A stretch of DNA of 64,000 nucleotides from Actinernus sp. WN-2022 (Eukaryota; Cnidaria; Anthozoa; Actiniaria; Actinernidae): assembly GCA_030867875.1 (NCBI GenBank), contig JAOWCC010000655.1, forward strand, positions 8,888,269 to 8,952,268, written 5' to 3'. Under the pieces are notes generated by a model. That model had not been told where the DNA came from. It was given only the letters and a program-made list of their open reading frames with translations, and did no database searches. Made by a program: the position numbers and the translations under genes. Shown here in pieces: positions 29,102 to 38,774 of this stretch; within the stretch, counting starts at the first letter, position 1, and every line of letters begins with the position of its first letter.

Positions 29102-29276
29102 TGTGAACAGTGCGGGTATTTTCCTCCCCATCCGCTTCCACCACTGCCTTGCTGTGGAATCACCTATTGCAAGTCGTGTTTTGTTCGAATCGTCGCTGAT
29201 GCAATGTTCATGAATTACAAACCTCGATGTCTTCTTTGTTTGCGGAAGATTAAGCATTCTTTTTTCGTAAGGCAGG
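29102..29276 (+). CDS. RING-like zinc-finger exon A
   Basis: A strong acceptor (TTCTTTTTTAG ending 29101) opens a frame with the cysteine order of a RING finger: CEQC, then PPLPCCG, then YCKSCF, then RCLLC. A donor (TTC|GTAAGG) lies at 29277; without splicing the frame runs to a stop at 29384. The cysteine spacing (C-x2-C, CC, C-x2-C, C-x2-C) fits a C-type RING, the fold used by many ubiquitin ligases. Its near twin is exon B. It is probably part of a captured or element-borne gene in the AT-rich third of Polinton 1. Confidence 0.5.
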
Positions 29277-29453
29277 GGAGTGAGATAGTTTTTTTACATT
29301 TGACCACTTTGGTCTGTTTACAATTGCCGTTAACATTTAAATGCAAGGGCTATTACACGTACGTGCACGATGAATTTTTCCACTGAAATCGGGGGTGGGG
29401 ATGCCTATTGCAATGGAGAAAAAATGTATTCTCTTATCCACTATTTTTTCTAG

Positions 29454-29621
29454 TGTCTTTTATGTGGTGACCTCCCCGAGAGACAGCTACCTCCACTGCC
29501 CTGCTGTGGCGAAACCGTTTGCCCTCCTTGTTTTGTCCACTTTATTACAAGAAAACTGTCCCAAAACAAACAGCCTTTATGTTATTGTTGTTTGTCTCCC
29601 ATTAAACATCCTTTTTTTTAA
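29454..29621 (+). CDS. RING-like zinc-finger exon B (terminal)
   Basis: An acceptor (CTATTTTTTCTAG ending 29453) opens a frame with CLLCGD, LPPLPCCGETVCPPCF and LCYCC, the same cysteine layout and PPLPCCG core as exon A, ending in a TAA at 29619-29621. It could be an alternative or second finger of the same gene. The function suggested by the fold is protein-protein or ubiquitin-ligase activity; this is inference from cysteine spacing only. Confidence 0.5.
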   Translation, partial: CLLCGDLPERQLPPLPCCGETVCPPCFVHFITRKLSQNKQPLCYCCLSPIKHPFF

Positions 29622-29790
29622 GAGTGGGGACTATTGTTTTGTTTCACCACAAAATTACGTTTGGTACTATCAATGTGCCAATCAACGAAAATTACAGCAA
29701 TCATTACCGAATGTTTTAAGGATCATTTTTTCTCCATTGCAATTTTTTAACTTTTATAACTTGAGCCTATTGCTCCTAATTTTTCAAAAC

Positions 29791-29953
29791 AATCTTGTAT
29801 TTTCGTATCCATAGGGCGATTGCCTATTTCAAATCTTGTATTTTCGTATCAATAGGGCGATTGCCTATTTCAAATCTTGTATTTTCGTATCAATAGGGCA
29901 ATTGCCTATTTCAAATCTTGTATTTTCGTATCAATAGGGCGATTGCCTAATAT
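29791..29953 (+). repeat. Tandem repeat, 41-bp unit, four copies
   Basis: Units begin AATCTTGTATTTTCGTATC at 29791, 29832, 29873 and 29914, almost identical. Each contains ATAGGGCGATTGCCTAT, which can fold on itself (ATAGG/CCTAT). Confidence 0.93.
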
Positions 29954-30157
29954 TCTAGACAAATGGGACGATGGTCCATTTTCACGCATTTTCCTGTAAC
30001 ATTCTCTTTCTCTCTGTGGGGCCCGAAATAGGTCCCACTCCGTGTAAATATTGGAAATATTGTTGTTGTTGACACGGTTCATGTAAATTTTATTTATTCA
30101 TGACGAAACAAAGTTGTTGTTCCATAAACACAAGTCTCTTTTATTGTCTTACTAGTC

Positions 30158-30718
30158 TTACATAGTGGCTGACTCAAATAAAGCCAAAAGGGTCAACACT
30201 CCAGTTTCAACATAGTCCTGGGAATTGTCTTCGTAAAGCAAAGCTTGGCCCAACGCGTGCCAAATTCGGTTCTTGTAACTGATGAGGGGGGCTTCGCATT
30301 CTTCAAAATAATACAGTTTATAAAACTTGTAAATTTCTGCCTCCTTTAATTTTTGCAGCCGTTCGAACACGGTATAAGTAAGGGGAGCAATAATCCCCGT
30401 GAGGTGTAAACTCTGCAAAGCCCGTAGACCCGTAGCCCGTAGAGCCTCTAGGGTAATATGGGGGCGGAACTCCGTCATACGCGTGTTGAAACCTTCCTCG
30501 GAAAAAGTCCATAAACAGGAATGGTTCTGTTCGGGTTGTTGTCCCTGGGTACTATAAATACAGCCCTCGCAGTTCCGACCACGTTCTCTCATGATTTGCC
30601 GGATGCACACCATGACGTAGAGCGTTTTGTACAAAGCCCACCCGGCTTTTAGGGAGCGTAAATCCCGGTTGTCCGACATGTCCCTCAAATCTAGGTCTTC
30701 TTGATTCTCTGACGTCAT
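30158..30718 (-). CDS. Polinton-type CxxC...HxC zinc protein
   Basis: A 186-residue protein. ATG at 30718 is chosen because it overlaps the stop of the gene before it (ATGA, minus strand); the open frame continues upstream only as a shadow of that gene. It contains CEGCIYSTQ followed after ten residues by NHSCLW, a probable zinc site recurrent in invertebrate Polinton-associated hypothetical proteins. The rest is helix-rich, including MTEFRPHITLEALRATGL. AATAAA on the minus strand (30140-30145) follows the stop. It is likely an early or accessory protein expressed from the right TIR promoter. Specific function unknown. Confidence 0.7.
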   Translation of the reverse strand: MTSENQEDLDLRDMSDNRDLRSLKAGWALYKTLYVMVCIRQIMRERGRNCEGCIYSTQGQQPEQNHSCLWTFSEEGFNTRMTEFRPHITLEALRATGLRALQSLHLTGIIAPLTYTVFERLQKLKEAEIYKFYKLYYFEECEAPLISYKNRIWHALGQALLYEDNSQDYVETGVLTLLALFESATM

Positions 30719-31843
30719 ACTGCTTGTCCCTGATAATAGGGAGGTCGTTGTGCTGTCGGGATGTTTATAGGGGGTGGGGAGAGCGGGGGACCCACGGCCA
30801 TTGGACCAACAGGGGGTTCGTAGGGGTCCAGGGGTGGCCCCGGTGGGGGTCCCTGTGGCATCGTCGCGGGCGGTCCCGTAAGAGGCATCACGTTGTGGGG
30901 ACTGATCCAAGCGACGGGGGGTGCGTCTTGGGGGGCCTGTGACGTCCATGGCGAAGCGTAGGTTTTCTTGGGGGGTGAGGGTCCGGTTGCAACAGGTTGT
31001 GCGGGAAGGTCAGCCCACATAAAGCCAAGAGGCCAATCACACTTCGGGTTGGGCGCCGGGGCCGTGCACGTGAAGAACACGCGGTTCGGATTCTTCTCAC
31101 TTCGGCTTATAATAATAATAATAATAATAATAATAGTCTTTATTAATACTACACAACAGACGTGTGAGTTTACATGTAATAATGATATATATATAATAAT
31201 GTAGAATAGAACTATGTAAATAATAAATCGATGAATAAATGTATTGTAATGTAAAATAAAATAATTATTGCCACAAATATTCTGCTAATTATTTTTGTTA
31301 TATAAATTGAAAAAGACATCTGTTAAAAAACGATCTTTTAAATCTTTCAGTGCTGACTTTGGGAAGAATGAATTGGTGCCCGCGCTCTCGAAGGATTCTC
31401 CCTCTCTTAGGTGGCAGGAGCTCATACAGGGCATGATTAGGATCATTAATGATTCTTTTCCACATCTTAGTGTCTCTGTCTCTAATTACATCAGACATAA
31501 GTATGCTTTTAGTAGTATATCCAAACCGAAACGTCCGTTTACAAAACCTATCAATACGTTCAAGGTATTTGCTCTGATAAGCAGAGCCCCATACTTCAAT
31601 ACCATATACCGCTTTCATCCACAAATTATGACCACACTTGGGAAACGTGTTGTACAACGTGCCGTACGGGATAACCGCTTTCACCAAAGGAATCTCTTGC
31701 TCCGTAAAATAAAAACTGCACGGTAAAACTTGAGGCTTCGACTTGTAGTTGGCCGTTTGTCCACACTTGTACACACACTCTGGCGTCCCGGCCAATCCTT
31801 TGACGACTTTAGCGTAACACCCACAAAAGCAAGTAGGGGGCAT
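30715..31843 (-). pseudogene. GRF-type zinc-finger gene split by a LINE insertion
   Basis: The first gene inside the right TIR, with ATG at 31843, 35 bp after a TATA box. Its N-terminal part starts MPPTCFCGCYAKV, providing a C-x-C-G pair. After the inserted LINE the frame at about 31090-30715 begins with RVFFTC and continues to CDWPLGFMWAD, which is the second half of a GRF zinc finger (aromatic-rich, C then C-x-x-x-F-x-W-A-D). A Pro-rich tail follows and ends in the ATGA overlap with the next gene. GRF fingers bind nucleic acid in topoisomerases, APE2 and NEIL3. The finger is physically divided, so this copy cannot make the intact domain. Confidence 0.65.
31108..31615 (-). mobile_element. 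5'-truncated LINE inserted into the GRF-type gene
   Basis: Minus-strand sequence encodes the end of a non-LTR reverse transcriptase polyprotein (YGIEVWGSAYQSKYLERIDRF, CKRTFRF, then ALYELLPPKRGRILRERGH). It ends in a UTR and a (TTA)n tail of nine units at about 31108-31134. The upstream border, about 31600-31620, is placed where the reading changes from element-like to LINE-like and is approximate; no clear target duplication was found. Confidence 0.85.
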
Positions 31844-31868
31844 GGTTCACACTAAACACTATAAGGAG

Positions 31869-32187
31869 GGGTTCACTTTTTTATACACCTCGGGACTTTT
31901 CCGGGGCGCCAATCCGAGGCCTGGCTTTGCCCTATACGCCCGACCAATCCCGAACCCCTATTTGCCGCCACCCTGGCCGGCCAATCCGCGCCCCGACTTT
32001 GCCGCCACCCTGACCGGCCAATCAGCGCCCCGACTTTGCCGCCACTCTGGCCGGCCAATCAGCGGCCCGTATTTGCCCTATCCTTGAGGAGGCGGGGCTT
32101 GTGACGTCACCCTCTCTGTGACGTCACACATTTGCTCTCGACCAATCAGGAGAGGGCAACTGCCACATAGTGACCCCTTAAACTACT
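31869..32187 (-). repeat. Right terminal inverted repeat of Polinton 1 (319 bp)
   Basis: Reverse complement of 6181-6499 with few differences. It carries the same twin TGACGTCA sites (32102-32109, 32119-32126), the CCAAT ladder and an inward TATA box. Confidence 0.95.
31878..31885 (-). promoter_or_regulatory. TATA box at inner end of right TIR
   Basis: TATAAAAA on the minus strand, about 35 bp before the ATG of the GRF-type gene at 31843. Confidence 0.65.
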
Positions 32188-32193
32188 GTCGTC
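32188..32193. repeat. Right 6-bp target-site duplication of Polinton 1
   Basis: gtcgtc, identical to 6175-6180. Confidence 0.93.
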
Positions 32194-32395
32194 AGTTAAA
32201 ATTTTGGCCATTTATCAGTTGTCAGTTAATAGTCCTAGTTAATCATTACTAGAGAAAATTTACAATGTTTGACCCACAAAAAACAAATTTGTCAGTTGTC
32301 AGTTATTTTTCGGTTGTCAGTAAAAAAATCGTCATTTGTCAGTTCTCAGTTATTTTTAAGGCCGTTTGTCAGTAGTCAGTTAACCCCATTCAGAC
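32194..32395. repeat. TGTCAGTT-rich repeat flanking Polinton 1
   Basis: A patch full of TTGTCAGTT/TGTCAGTTA units. An inverted copy lies at 42085-42290 (shared: CAAAATTTT next to the repeats, the AATGATTAACTAG segment, the GTCAAACATTGTAAATTT segment). Polinton 1 landed at the edge of this host repeat. Confidence 0.8.
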
Positions 32396-32418
32396 CCTCC
32401 TACATGTAGCCTCCTCAG

Positions 32419-32474
32419 CAGTCGTTTCCTGTTTCGGTCTGTTTCCCAGTCGTTTCCTGTTTCGGTCTGTTTCC
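32419..32474 (+). repeat. 28-bp tandem duplication
   Basis: Two identical 28-bp units starting cagtcgtttcctgtttcggt at 32419 and 32447. Confidence 0.95.
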
Positions 32475-32689
32475 CTCACCACAAACGCGTTAGTGGGGAG
32501 GGAGTTTAGGACCGACACAAAGAACGCCTGCAAAGGAGGCTATCCTACATGCAGCTTTGATAGGAATTCGCAGCAATTGTATGTGAGTATTTTATTTATT
32601 TTTTGTATGAAGTTTTTTTCATGGCTCGCATGTTTTTTATTTGCATGGCTCGCATGGCTCGCATCGTTGGCTCGCATGGGTGTTACTAA

Positions 32690-32880
32690 AACGAGTAACG
32701 CAGTAACGAGTAATGAGTAACGGAGTAACAGGAAAACGAGTAACTACCAAAAATTGCAAGAGGTAAAAAATTAGAAAACGAGTAACGGAGTAACGAGAAA
32801 ACGAGTAACGACCAAAAATTACAAGAGGTAAAAAAATTAGAAAACGACTAACGACAAAAAATTGCAAGGGGTAAAAAATT
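32690..32880 (+). repeat. AGTAACG-rich tandem repeat
   Basis: Three imperfect units of roughly 60-75 bp, each with runs of GAGTAACG followed by CCAAAAATT(G/A)CAAG and GGTAAAAAATTA. Just upstream, 32630-32680, are several copies of a GGCTCGCAT motif that recurs at 1980-2030, 41428-41460 and 46915-46990. From 32881 to 33374 I see no gene. Confidence 0.75.
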
Positions 32881-33374
32881 ATAATAATTCTTTACAGAAA
32901 ATATTCACAGAAAATTTACGAAAAAGTCAACAATGCACCGGCCTTCCATTTTCGCGCCATAAATGTCACGTGACAAAGAATGCAGACTGGACTTTAGTCA
33001 TGGTGTCCTTTAGCGCTTGGTATATAACGTGTTACAAGATACAATGATACGGAGACTGACCAAGATACGGTGATACGAACATCTCAAATTTCCTAGTTTT
33101 AAGCGAACGCGAAATGGCCCCGCTAAATACAGGTTTCAGTATGAAACGGACTGTTGTATGGGTCACTTGAGCTCTTGCAGCTGTGGCGCGACGCTAATTT
33201 AACGGTATTATCTTTCAGCAAGACTGCTTTGTCTGACTATTTTGTTATTTCATTTTAACTTTTGAACGTTACGCATTTAACATTGAACCACTTTATTGCC
33301 CTTGTTGAAGAAACGTTTTTGCAACACACGAAATTAACGCTGAAAGCTTTATTCTCATTGGCAACTAGATTTAG

Positions 33375-34143
33375 GGCCCGTTTACAAGGAGATAGGGTTA
33401 CCCTAGCACTAGGGTTACCCGGCAAGCACTAGGGTCAAAGATAGCCCGGGTTTACAAGCAAAATGATTCAGGTAGGGTTACCCTACTGCCCGGGCCAACT
33501 CAATTGCAACACAAGCCAGTTGAAGTCTCTTTCAAATATATTATTCATTTGAAAAGCCGTTTCTTACGAAATGTCATACTAATGTATGAATACATGTGCA
33601 ACTAATATTACTCTTCCACTTTTCTTTCATTTTTATCCGGTTCAAACAGATCTGTGGAAGTGATTTTGATTTTACTGATTCTTTGGTAGCCTGTGAACCG
33701 CTAGGCTCGCGGCCGCCAAAATCATTCAAGCATAGAAAACAACATGGCGGACACGAGTAGAGTTCTGGCGGGTTTTGGTGGATTAACGTCGATTCTTCTT
33801 TCTGTGGTGCCCTTTATTGCAGCTTTCTGGTATCCTAGAATGTTGTTATGTTACCAACTAATTGCTAGTGAACTTCAGAAATTTTGGCTCTAAAATAGAG
33901 TTGACCCGGGTAGGCATACCGCATACCGTTTACAAGAGCAAAACATAGCCCTAGTGCTAGGGTCACCCTAGCTCTCAGACAGGGTAACCCTAGCGCTAGG
34001 GTAACCCGGGCAGACGAGTTGAGTTGTCCCGCCTGCTTGTAAACACTTCGCTAAAAATAAGAGGAAATAACCCAGCGCTAGGGTAACCCTAGTGATAGGG
34101 TAACCCTAGTGATAGGGTAACCCTACCTCCTTGTAAACGGGAC
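33375..34143. mobile_element. MITE-like element with AGGGTTACCCT-rich arms
   Basis: Ends are inverted: GGCCCGTTTACAAGGAGATA on the left and the complement of GTCCCGTTTACAAGGAGGTA on the right. Inside both arms are many CCCTAGYRCTAGGGTAACCC palindromic units. Only a 49-codon ORF (33744) lies in the centre, so the element is non-autonomous. No convincing target duplication was found. Confidence 0.75.
33744..33893 (+). CDS. 49-codon ORF with hydrophobic segment inside the MITE
   Basis: ATG in good context (AACATGG) followed by MADTSRVLAGFGG and a hydrophobic run TSILLSVVPFIAAFW, then a stop at 33891-33893. It looks like the first exon of a small membrane protein carried into the element, but could be chance. 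Confidence 0.2.
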   Translation: MADTSRVLAGFGGLTSILLSVVPFIAAFWYPRMLLCYQLIASELQKFWL

Positions 34144-34554
34144 TATTTGAAAATTGATGGAGAGGGGGCCCGGTTTATTTGTTAAATTTTTTTTTACGAC
34201 TTCTCAGTTGCTGCAAAAAAAAATTTCTGGCATCAGAACCTTGCACAATTTTTTTAAAGTTTCACCCTTGCTTGATTTTTTTTCTGGGTGATATTGGCTC
34301 GCTCGATTATTTTTCTGTGCAAATTCGGCTTGCTCGTTTTTGTTGTTTTTGTTTTGTTTTTGTTTTTGTTTTTTTGTTGTTTGTTTTTTTTTTTGGGGGG
34401 GGGGAGGGGGATTTTGAAAATTTTCCGCGATCCCGTTTCTCCGATCTAGTAAGATGGCTTTTAGAAGCTCCAACTCCAAAAAATATTTTATGGTTGCTTT
34501 TTACCATTTCGGAGGAATCGTATTACAAAACGTGTAGGGGAATATCAAAATTTG
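34144..34554. other. T-rich low-complexity stretch, no gene
   Basis: Contains long T and G runs (34325-34410). The ORFs on either strand (poly-Phe, poly-Lys) are low-complexity artefacts. Confidence 0.6.
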
Positions 34555-35210
34555 AATTAGTTCAAAAGTTATGCTTTAGGTGAAAAGGCGAAAACATAAT
34601 CCGAGTAGATATGCGGGAAACACCGTCAAGAGCTCTCTTTTTAGAATTTCCCAATTTCCCAATATTTTTTTTGCTGCAGAGATATCAATTGACATTTTGT
34701 AAAAAATTCAGACAAATCGAATAAATTCTTCTTGAGTTAGAGCTTTTAAAAAACTCTATTTTGGTTGAAAATCGAAAGCGTAGAAAATAGCACAAGATTT
34801 TCCGACAATGCAATGTTGATTTCCGATCAAAGCTACGCCCCGCATCGAGAACATTTTATAGCCGGTTCTAGTTTTATTATGACTTGGGAAATGGAAAAGA
34901 CGAAATGTCCTTGCAATTGAGGGACAAAGCCAAAGCGAACACCTATAAATGACAAAGGAAGGGCACAGAAATCAAAGGCCTTAAAAGCCAGTGACAGCGA
35001 TTTGTAGGAGTCTGAAAGGTCCTGAAACAGCACGGCAAATAGCGAGATCGTGGTGTTGGTTTCAAGCGATTCAGAGTTTTAATATGTTTCCATCTAAGCT
35101 TTCTTGGAAACAAATCTTCTCTCGGCTGGTTCCTATCAATTCTTCTTTATGTTTAGATGTGGACTACTCGACACTCTGTCTGTACTTCTCGGGTTTTGCG
35201 TACCCTGGTT
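34555..35210 (+). repeat. Dispersed repeat, copy B, first part
   Basis: Matches 1 to about 735 of copy A in the same orientation with many small differences. The copy is interrupted at 35210 by the element at 35211-39141 and resumes at 39142. Confidence 0.8.
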
Positions 35211-35218
35211 CTAGAGTC

Positions 35219-35725
35219 CGGGGGGGGGGACTCCCCATAAAAATAGACGGGGGTGCTCGTCCTATCTTTTAGGGGTTAAAATCGTTAGCAGTGCATCTCT
35301 TAAGGGTCTTCCAAAGGTCTGCTATCTTTTAGGGGTCTCCGAGACTCAAAATTTTAGTGGCCGAGAAAAAATAGCGCTGGATCCTCGAGCATGAGACCCC
35401 ACAAGTTGAATCGGTATTTACGGCTTCGATATAGATTTTGATCCATCCGAATATTAAAGACGAGGTTATGGGGCAGAGCTTTGTCTCTTATTTCCTTTAG
35501 TTTGCACAAAGATAAAGACTGTTGTTTCATGATTACTTTTCCCAGCGGCAGTAACAAAGCCGTGCCCCGGAAGCAAGACGAAAAGTTAATTTCTTGTCTT
35601 TTGGAGTGCTATCTTTTAGGGGTAATTTTTTTTGTGAGCCACGCCCATATTGCTATCTTTTAGGGGTGAATTTCATTTCTCACGTCGAGCACCCCCGTCT
35701 ATTTTTATGGGGAGTTCCCCCCCCG
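35219..35725. mobile_element. Hairpin-type MITE
   Basis: About 40-bp inverted ends: GACTCCCCATAAAAATAGAC at 35229 and its complement at about 35692-35714, with the CTATCTTTTAGGGG motif repeated inside in both orientations. There is no coding content. It sits immediately inside the left end of the element at 35211. Confidence 0.75.
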
Positions 35726-36094
35726 GGTTCTAGAGGTGCTCACGTACGGATATACTGCACTAGTCAATTGAAACCCCGGCCCCCCGACCCCCGGGACATA
35801 GTGGGGCATTAACGGGGACATGGCCGTGGAATAACGCACATTTAACGCTGCATTTTTCCGGTGGAACGGGGAAAGTAACGATTTGCAAAATTTGCGGGGA
35901 TTTTAGCGGTGGTTGTAACGCCAGCCACGACAGAGCGGGACTGGACCCGAGTATCAACATCGTGTATCAAACATGGCGGAAGCTATGAACACGCAAAAAT
36001 CGTTTGCGTCACGGCAAAATATCAGATTAAGGTATGGCAAAAGGTTCACAGGCAAAACTTCCCCAAAAAATTTTTTTCGCATATTTAGAATGCT

Positions 36095-36472
36095 CAGGAG
36101 CCCATTACCAGGAGCGTCCATCTTCCCTACTGTGTCTGTACCCCAGCACAGAGGTAGATGAGGCTATTTTTAGCATTGCGTTTCGCGCGAAAAAGAACAA
36201 AGGTAGGCTATTCTTAGCCAATCAGATAGCTATTCATTATCATTCTCCTCACTTTCAACGCGGGAATTTGAATTGCTAGTTTTCACTCAATCCCCAGAGA
36301 TTCAAATGTTGGTGCCCCAACAAAAGAAGCTAACGAGGAATCTATTGTTTAAGGGCATCGACATGGCGGCAACCTCTTTTCGTGGGAATTTCGAATCTAA
36401 AAATAGCCTCATCTACTCCTGTGCTGGGGACCCAACCCATAACAGAGGAACGCTCCTGGTAATGGGCTCCTG
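36095..36472. mobile_element. MITE with CAGGAGCCCATTACC ends and 7-bp duplication
   Basis: Inverted ends CAGGAGCCCATTACCAGGAG at 36095 and 36453-36472, with a perfect 7-bp flank gaatgct at 36088-36094 and 36473-36479. The arms extend about 80 bp (AGATGAGGCTATTTTTAG on the inside). It is nested within the TTAA element. Confidence 0.85.
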
Positions 36473-36702
36473 GAATGCTTTAGGTCTTAACTTTATTATA
36501 GCAAAAAAATCCAAACTAAAATTCCTTTTTAACGCCCCGAAAAAACATGTTTTAATTTCCCGCGAAAAAGTACGCGCGAAACATGATTGACAGACGCTGA
36601 CAGCTACGTGACAGCGGCACGCGAACAAACATAAAACAACAATCGTCTTTATAGTACGCTACGCTTCGTTTGTTTTTCTTGAATTGCATTCTATCTAAAA
36701 TT

Positions 36703-37026
36703 ATGTCGTCGAAACTTAAAAGAGGCTGTCCTTGAGTATCTTCGAAGAAAAAGAAGAAGTTGAAAACAGATAAATTTAGGCCGACTAAGAAGGCAAGTTT
36801 GACTGAAACGAATGAGCCCGGGCCAAAAAGCATCACTTCTAGGAAACTTCGGACTAGCAGTGATGAAGTTCACCCGCGAACTTCGAATTCCTTGACTGTA
36901 ATTGATCGCGAAATATTGAGTCGGGCATTAGATCAAGCTGCTGTTTGCCGGTTTTGTCACGGCGCTTTTTACGGTTTTCTATCCTTGCAACCAAATTCTC
37001 TGCGAAGTGATTGCCCTCATACCTAG
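36703..37026 (+). pseudogene. Kolobok/Mutator-like transposase fragment
   Basis: ATG at 36703 (MSSKLKRGCP) is followed by an in-frame TGA at 36733 and then an open frame with a basic region and DREILSRALDQAAVCRFCHGAF, which resembles the start of the Mutator-like transposase domain known from cnidarian Kolobok elements. The rest of the enzyme is absent. Confidence 0.5.
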
Positions 37027-38628
37027 AAAAGGAGTCAGATATGTTTATCAATTACAAGGCAGTCAAGAGAAGGTAGATTCAGCATGATCTTTACCGCTCC
37101 AGAGTATAAAAATAATATGCAATGAAGCCTACGGTTTGTTTATGTATGCTTCGCAAGAAGTTGCGCCGTTTGAATGAATATAACTTGTGTTCGACTTACC
37201 CAGAACTGTTTATCTCCTTTAGCATGATGGCTTTGATAATAGCATCATTTACAGTAACTTGCGGTTGGCCTTCATATTTATTTGACCTTGTGTTTTTCCC
37301 ACGAGCTTTACGACCTCTGCGTGCTTTCCCCATGACCAGTCGAGGATCGAATGTAAAAGCTGTCACAGCAGATCATTCACAACTCCACCTGTCAGCCTAA
37401 TACTGTATCTCAATTGGCTGAATATAATAAGATTATCTTTGGAGGCGGGGCTTTTTACTCAACCGTGAAATGGTCAGAAAACTAAAATCCCTCGTTTCTC
37501 CGTGTGTGTTTTAATGCAAAAAATACAACTTTGGCGCATCAAAACTCGAGAACGTTTTGTTCGATTAAACCCAAATTTTCGAGAGAGCCAAAAAACTACG
37601 ATTTCTCCAAAAGTGTGCCAGCGTTTTGCGAAATTTTGTTTCATTTCGTAATTATTATGTAGTTTGCGTTTTGCTTGCATGAAAAAACTTACTCCAACTT
37701 TACCTACGGATAATTCTTGTAATACGCAACGTATGAAAAATCGCTGACACCATTTTTGGGACAATTTACCTAAGATTCGAAAACAAAGAATTCAGTTGGC
37801 ATTCATTAAACGTTTCCGGATTTGAAGTTACGATAGTGTGAGAGGTCGCTTTTTAAATAAAAAAATACATCATTGAGAGATTTTTTTAAATAGTAAACTT
37901 AAACATTCATATTTATTCTTCAATCTTTGAGCTTTAAATTGATATATAGTATGTCTTTGTAGCGTAAATATTGACGCTACACGATTTTTTTTCCCAAGTG
38001 ACCTCGTGAACCTTTTGCCATACCTTAAGTAATGATTCGTGTAACAAGTACGATACCGAACGGCATTCAGATGGCAAGGTGTTAATTTTGTATTGTGAAA
38101 ATTCTTGATCTGATTGGTTGAAACATGAAAATCGCCTTAAAGGTTAGGAAGACGTTTAATTTCCTCCATTTTTTCAAACTATTAAAACTACGATTTGCAC
38201 TGCGGTTCCAAATGTCGTTTGTAAAGCAAATCGTATGTTCGGAACCTTGTCAATCGTGCCTGTTTCGTAGCTATTGTTTTTGGCCGTTCCTATTGGTTGG
38301 AAGATAATTTGTTCATAAAAATGGAATGAAACTAAGACTTCATACTACTTTTATTTCAGAATAATCATAATTATCACCCATTGTTTTCGTAGTCTAAAAC
38401 ACAGACAAATCAAATGTGAGGGAGGCTCAATGCCACATAACAATGGATTTTGTCGTACTTTTTACACGGACCATTACTTAAATATATTTAAACGCAGCTG
38501 CATAACATTTCCTTTATATTCCTTTGTCGCATTGTGTTTTTTTTGTTGACAGACAACGGTTTCTGATAAACAAGACAATGGTCGAGACTGTAAAAGTGCG
38601 GAAAGCATGTATAGTAATAGAAAATGTA

Positions 38629-38774
38629 CAGGGGCGTATCCAGGATTTTGTGAAAGGGGGGTTTGCAAAAGGATTTTTTTTTTATCTAGAGATTTAAAAT
38701 TGAATTTACAGTGATTTACAGGAATCATAGTGGGTGTTGCAACCCCCGAAACCCCTCCCCTGGATCCGCTAGTG
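38629..38774. mobile_element. Short hAT-like MITE
   Basis: Inverted ends CAGGGGCGTATCCAGG (38629) and CCTGGATCCGCTAGTG (ending 38774), the CAGGGGCGGATCCAGG type common to hAT MITEs in animals. About 146 bp. The target duplication is not clear. Confidence 0.65.

Larger units (their letters stand above)
6181..32187 (+). mobile_element. Polinton/Maverick 1, complete 26-kb virus-like transposon
   Basis: Both ends are visible: 319-bp terminal inverted repeats, AG...CT termini and a perfect 6-bp flanking duplication. Inside are the hallmark Polinton genes: retroviral-type integrase with chromodomain, penton and major capsid proteins, adenain-like protease, packaging ATPase and protein-primed DNA polymerase B. 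The left two thirds is distinctly GC-rich next to the AT-rich surroundings; the right third (about 21750-30100) is AT-rich. The element carries a nested LINE at about 31108-31615 and several single-base frame breaks, so this copy is probably not autonomous as assembled. Confidence 0.96.
36031..38024. mobile_element. Kolobok-like DNA transposon relic with TTAA duplication
   Basis: Perfect 19-bp inverted ends GGTATGGCAAAAGGTTCAC at 36031-36049 and 38006-38024, flanked on both sides by TTAA (36027-36030 and 38025-38028). The TTAA target is used by Kolobok and piggyBac. The internal fragment at 36703-37026 resembles the N-terminus of the Mutator-like/Kolobok transposase family of cnidarians, which favours Kolobok. 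Length 1,994 bp including a nested MITE. Confidence 0.8.

Noticed and set aside
31298..31843. A single 181-residue minus-strand protein
   Set aside because: The first part is the Polinton GRF-type gene and the second part is reverse transcriptase from the inserted LINE; the fusion is accidental.
33380..34140. Interstitial telomere repeats (many AGGGTTACCCTAG units)
   Set aside because: The units are palindromic CCCTAGYRCTAGGG blocks in the arms of a MITE, not head-to-tail TTAGGG arrays.
34179..34583. 134-codon ORF with long poly-Phe/Val stretch
   Set aside because: Translation of T-rich low-complexity DNA.
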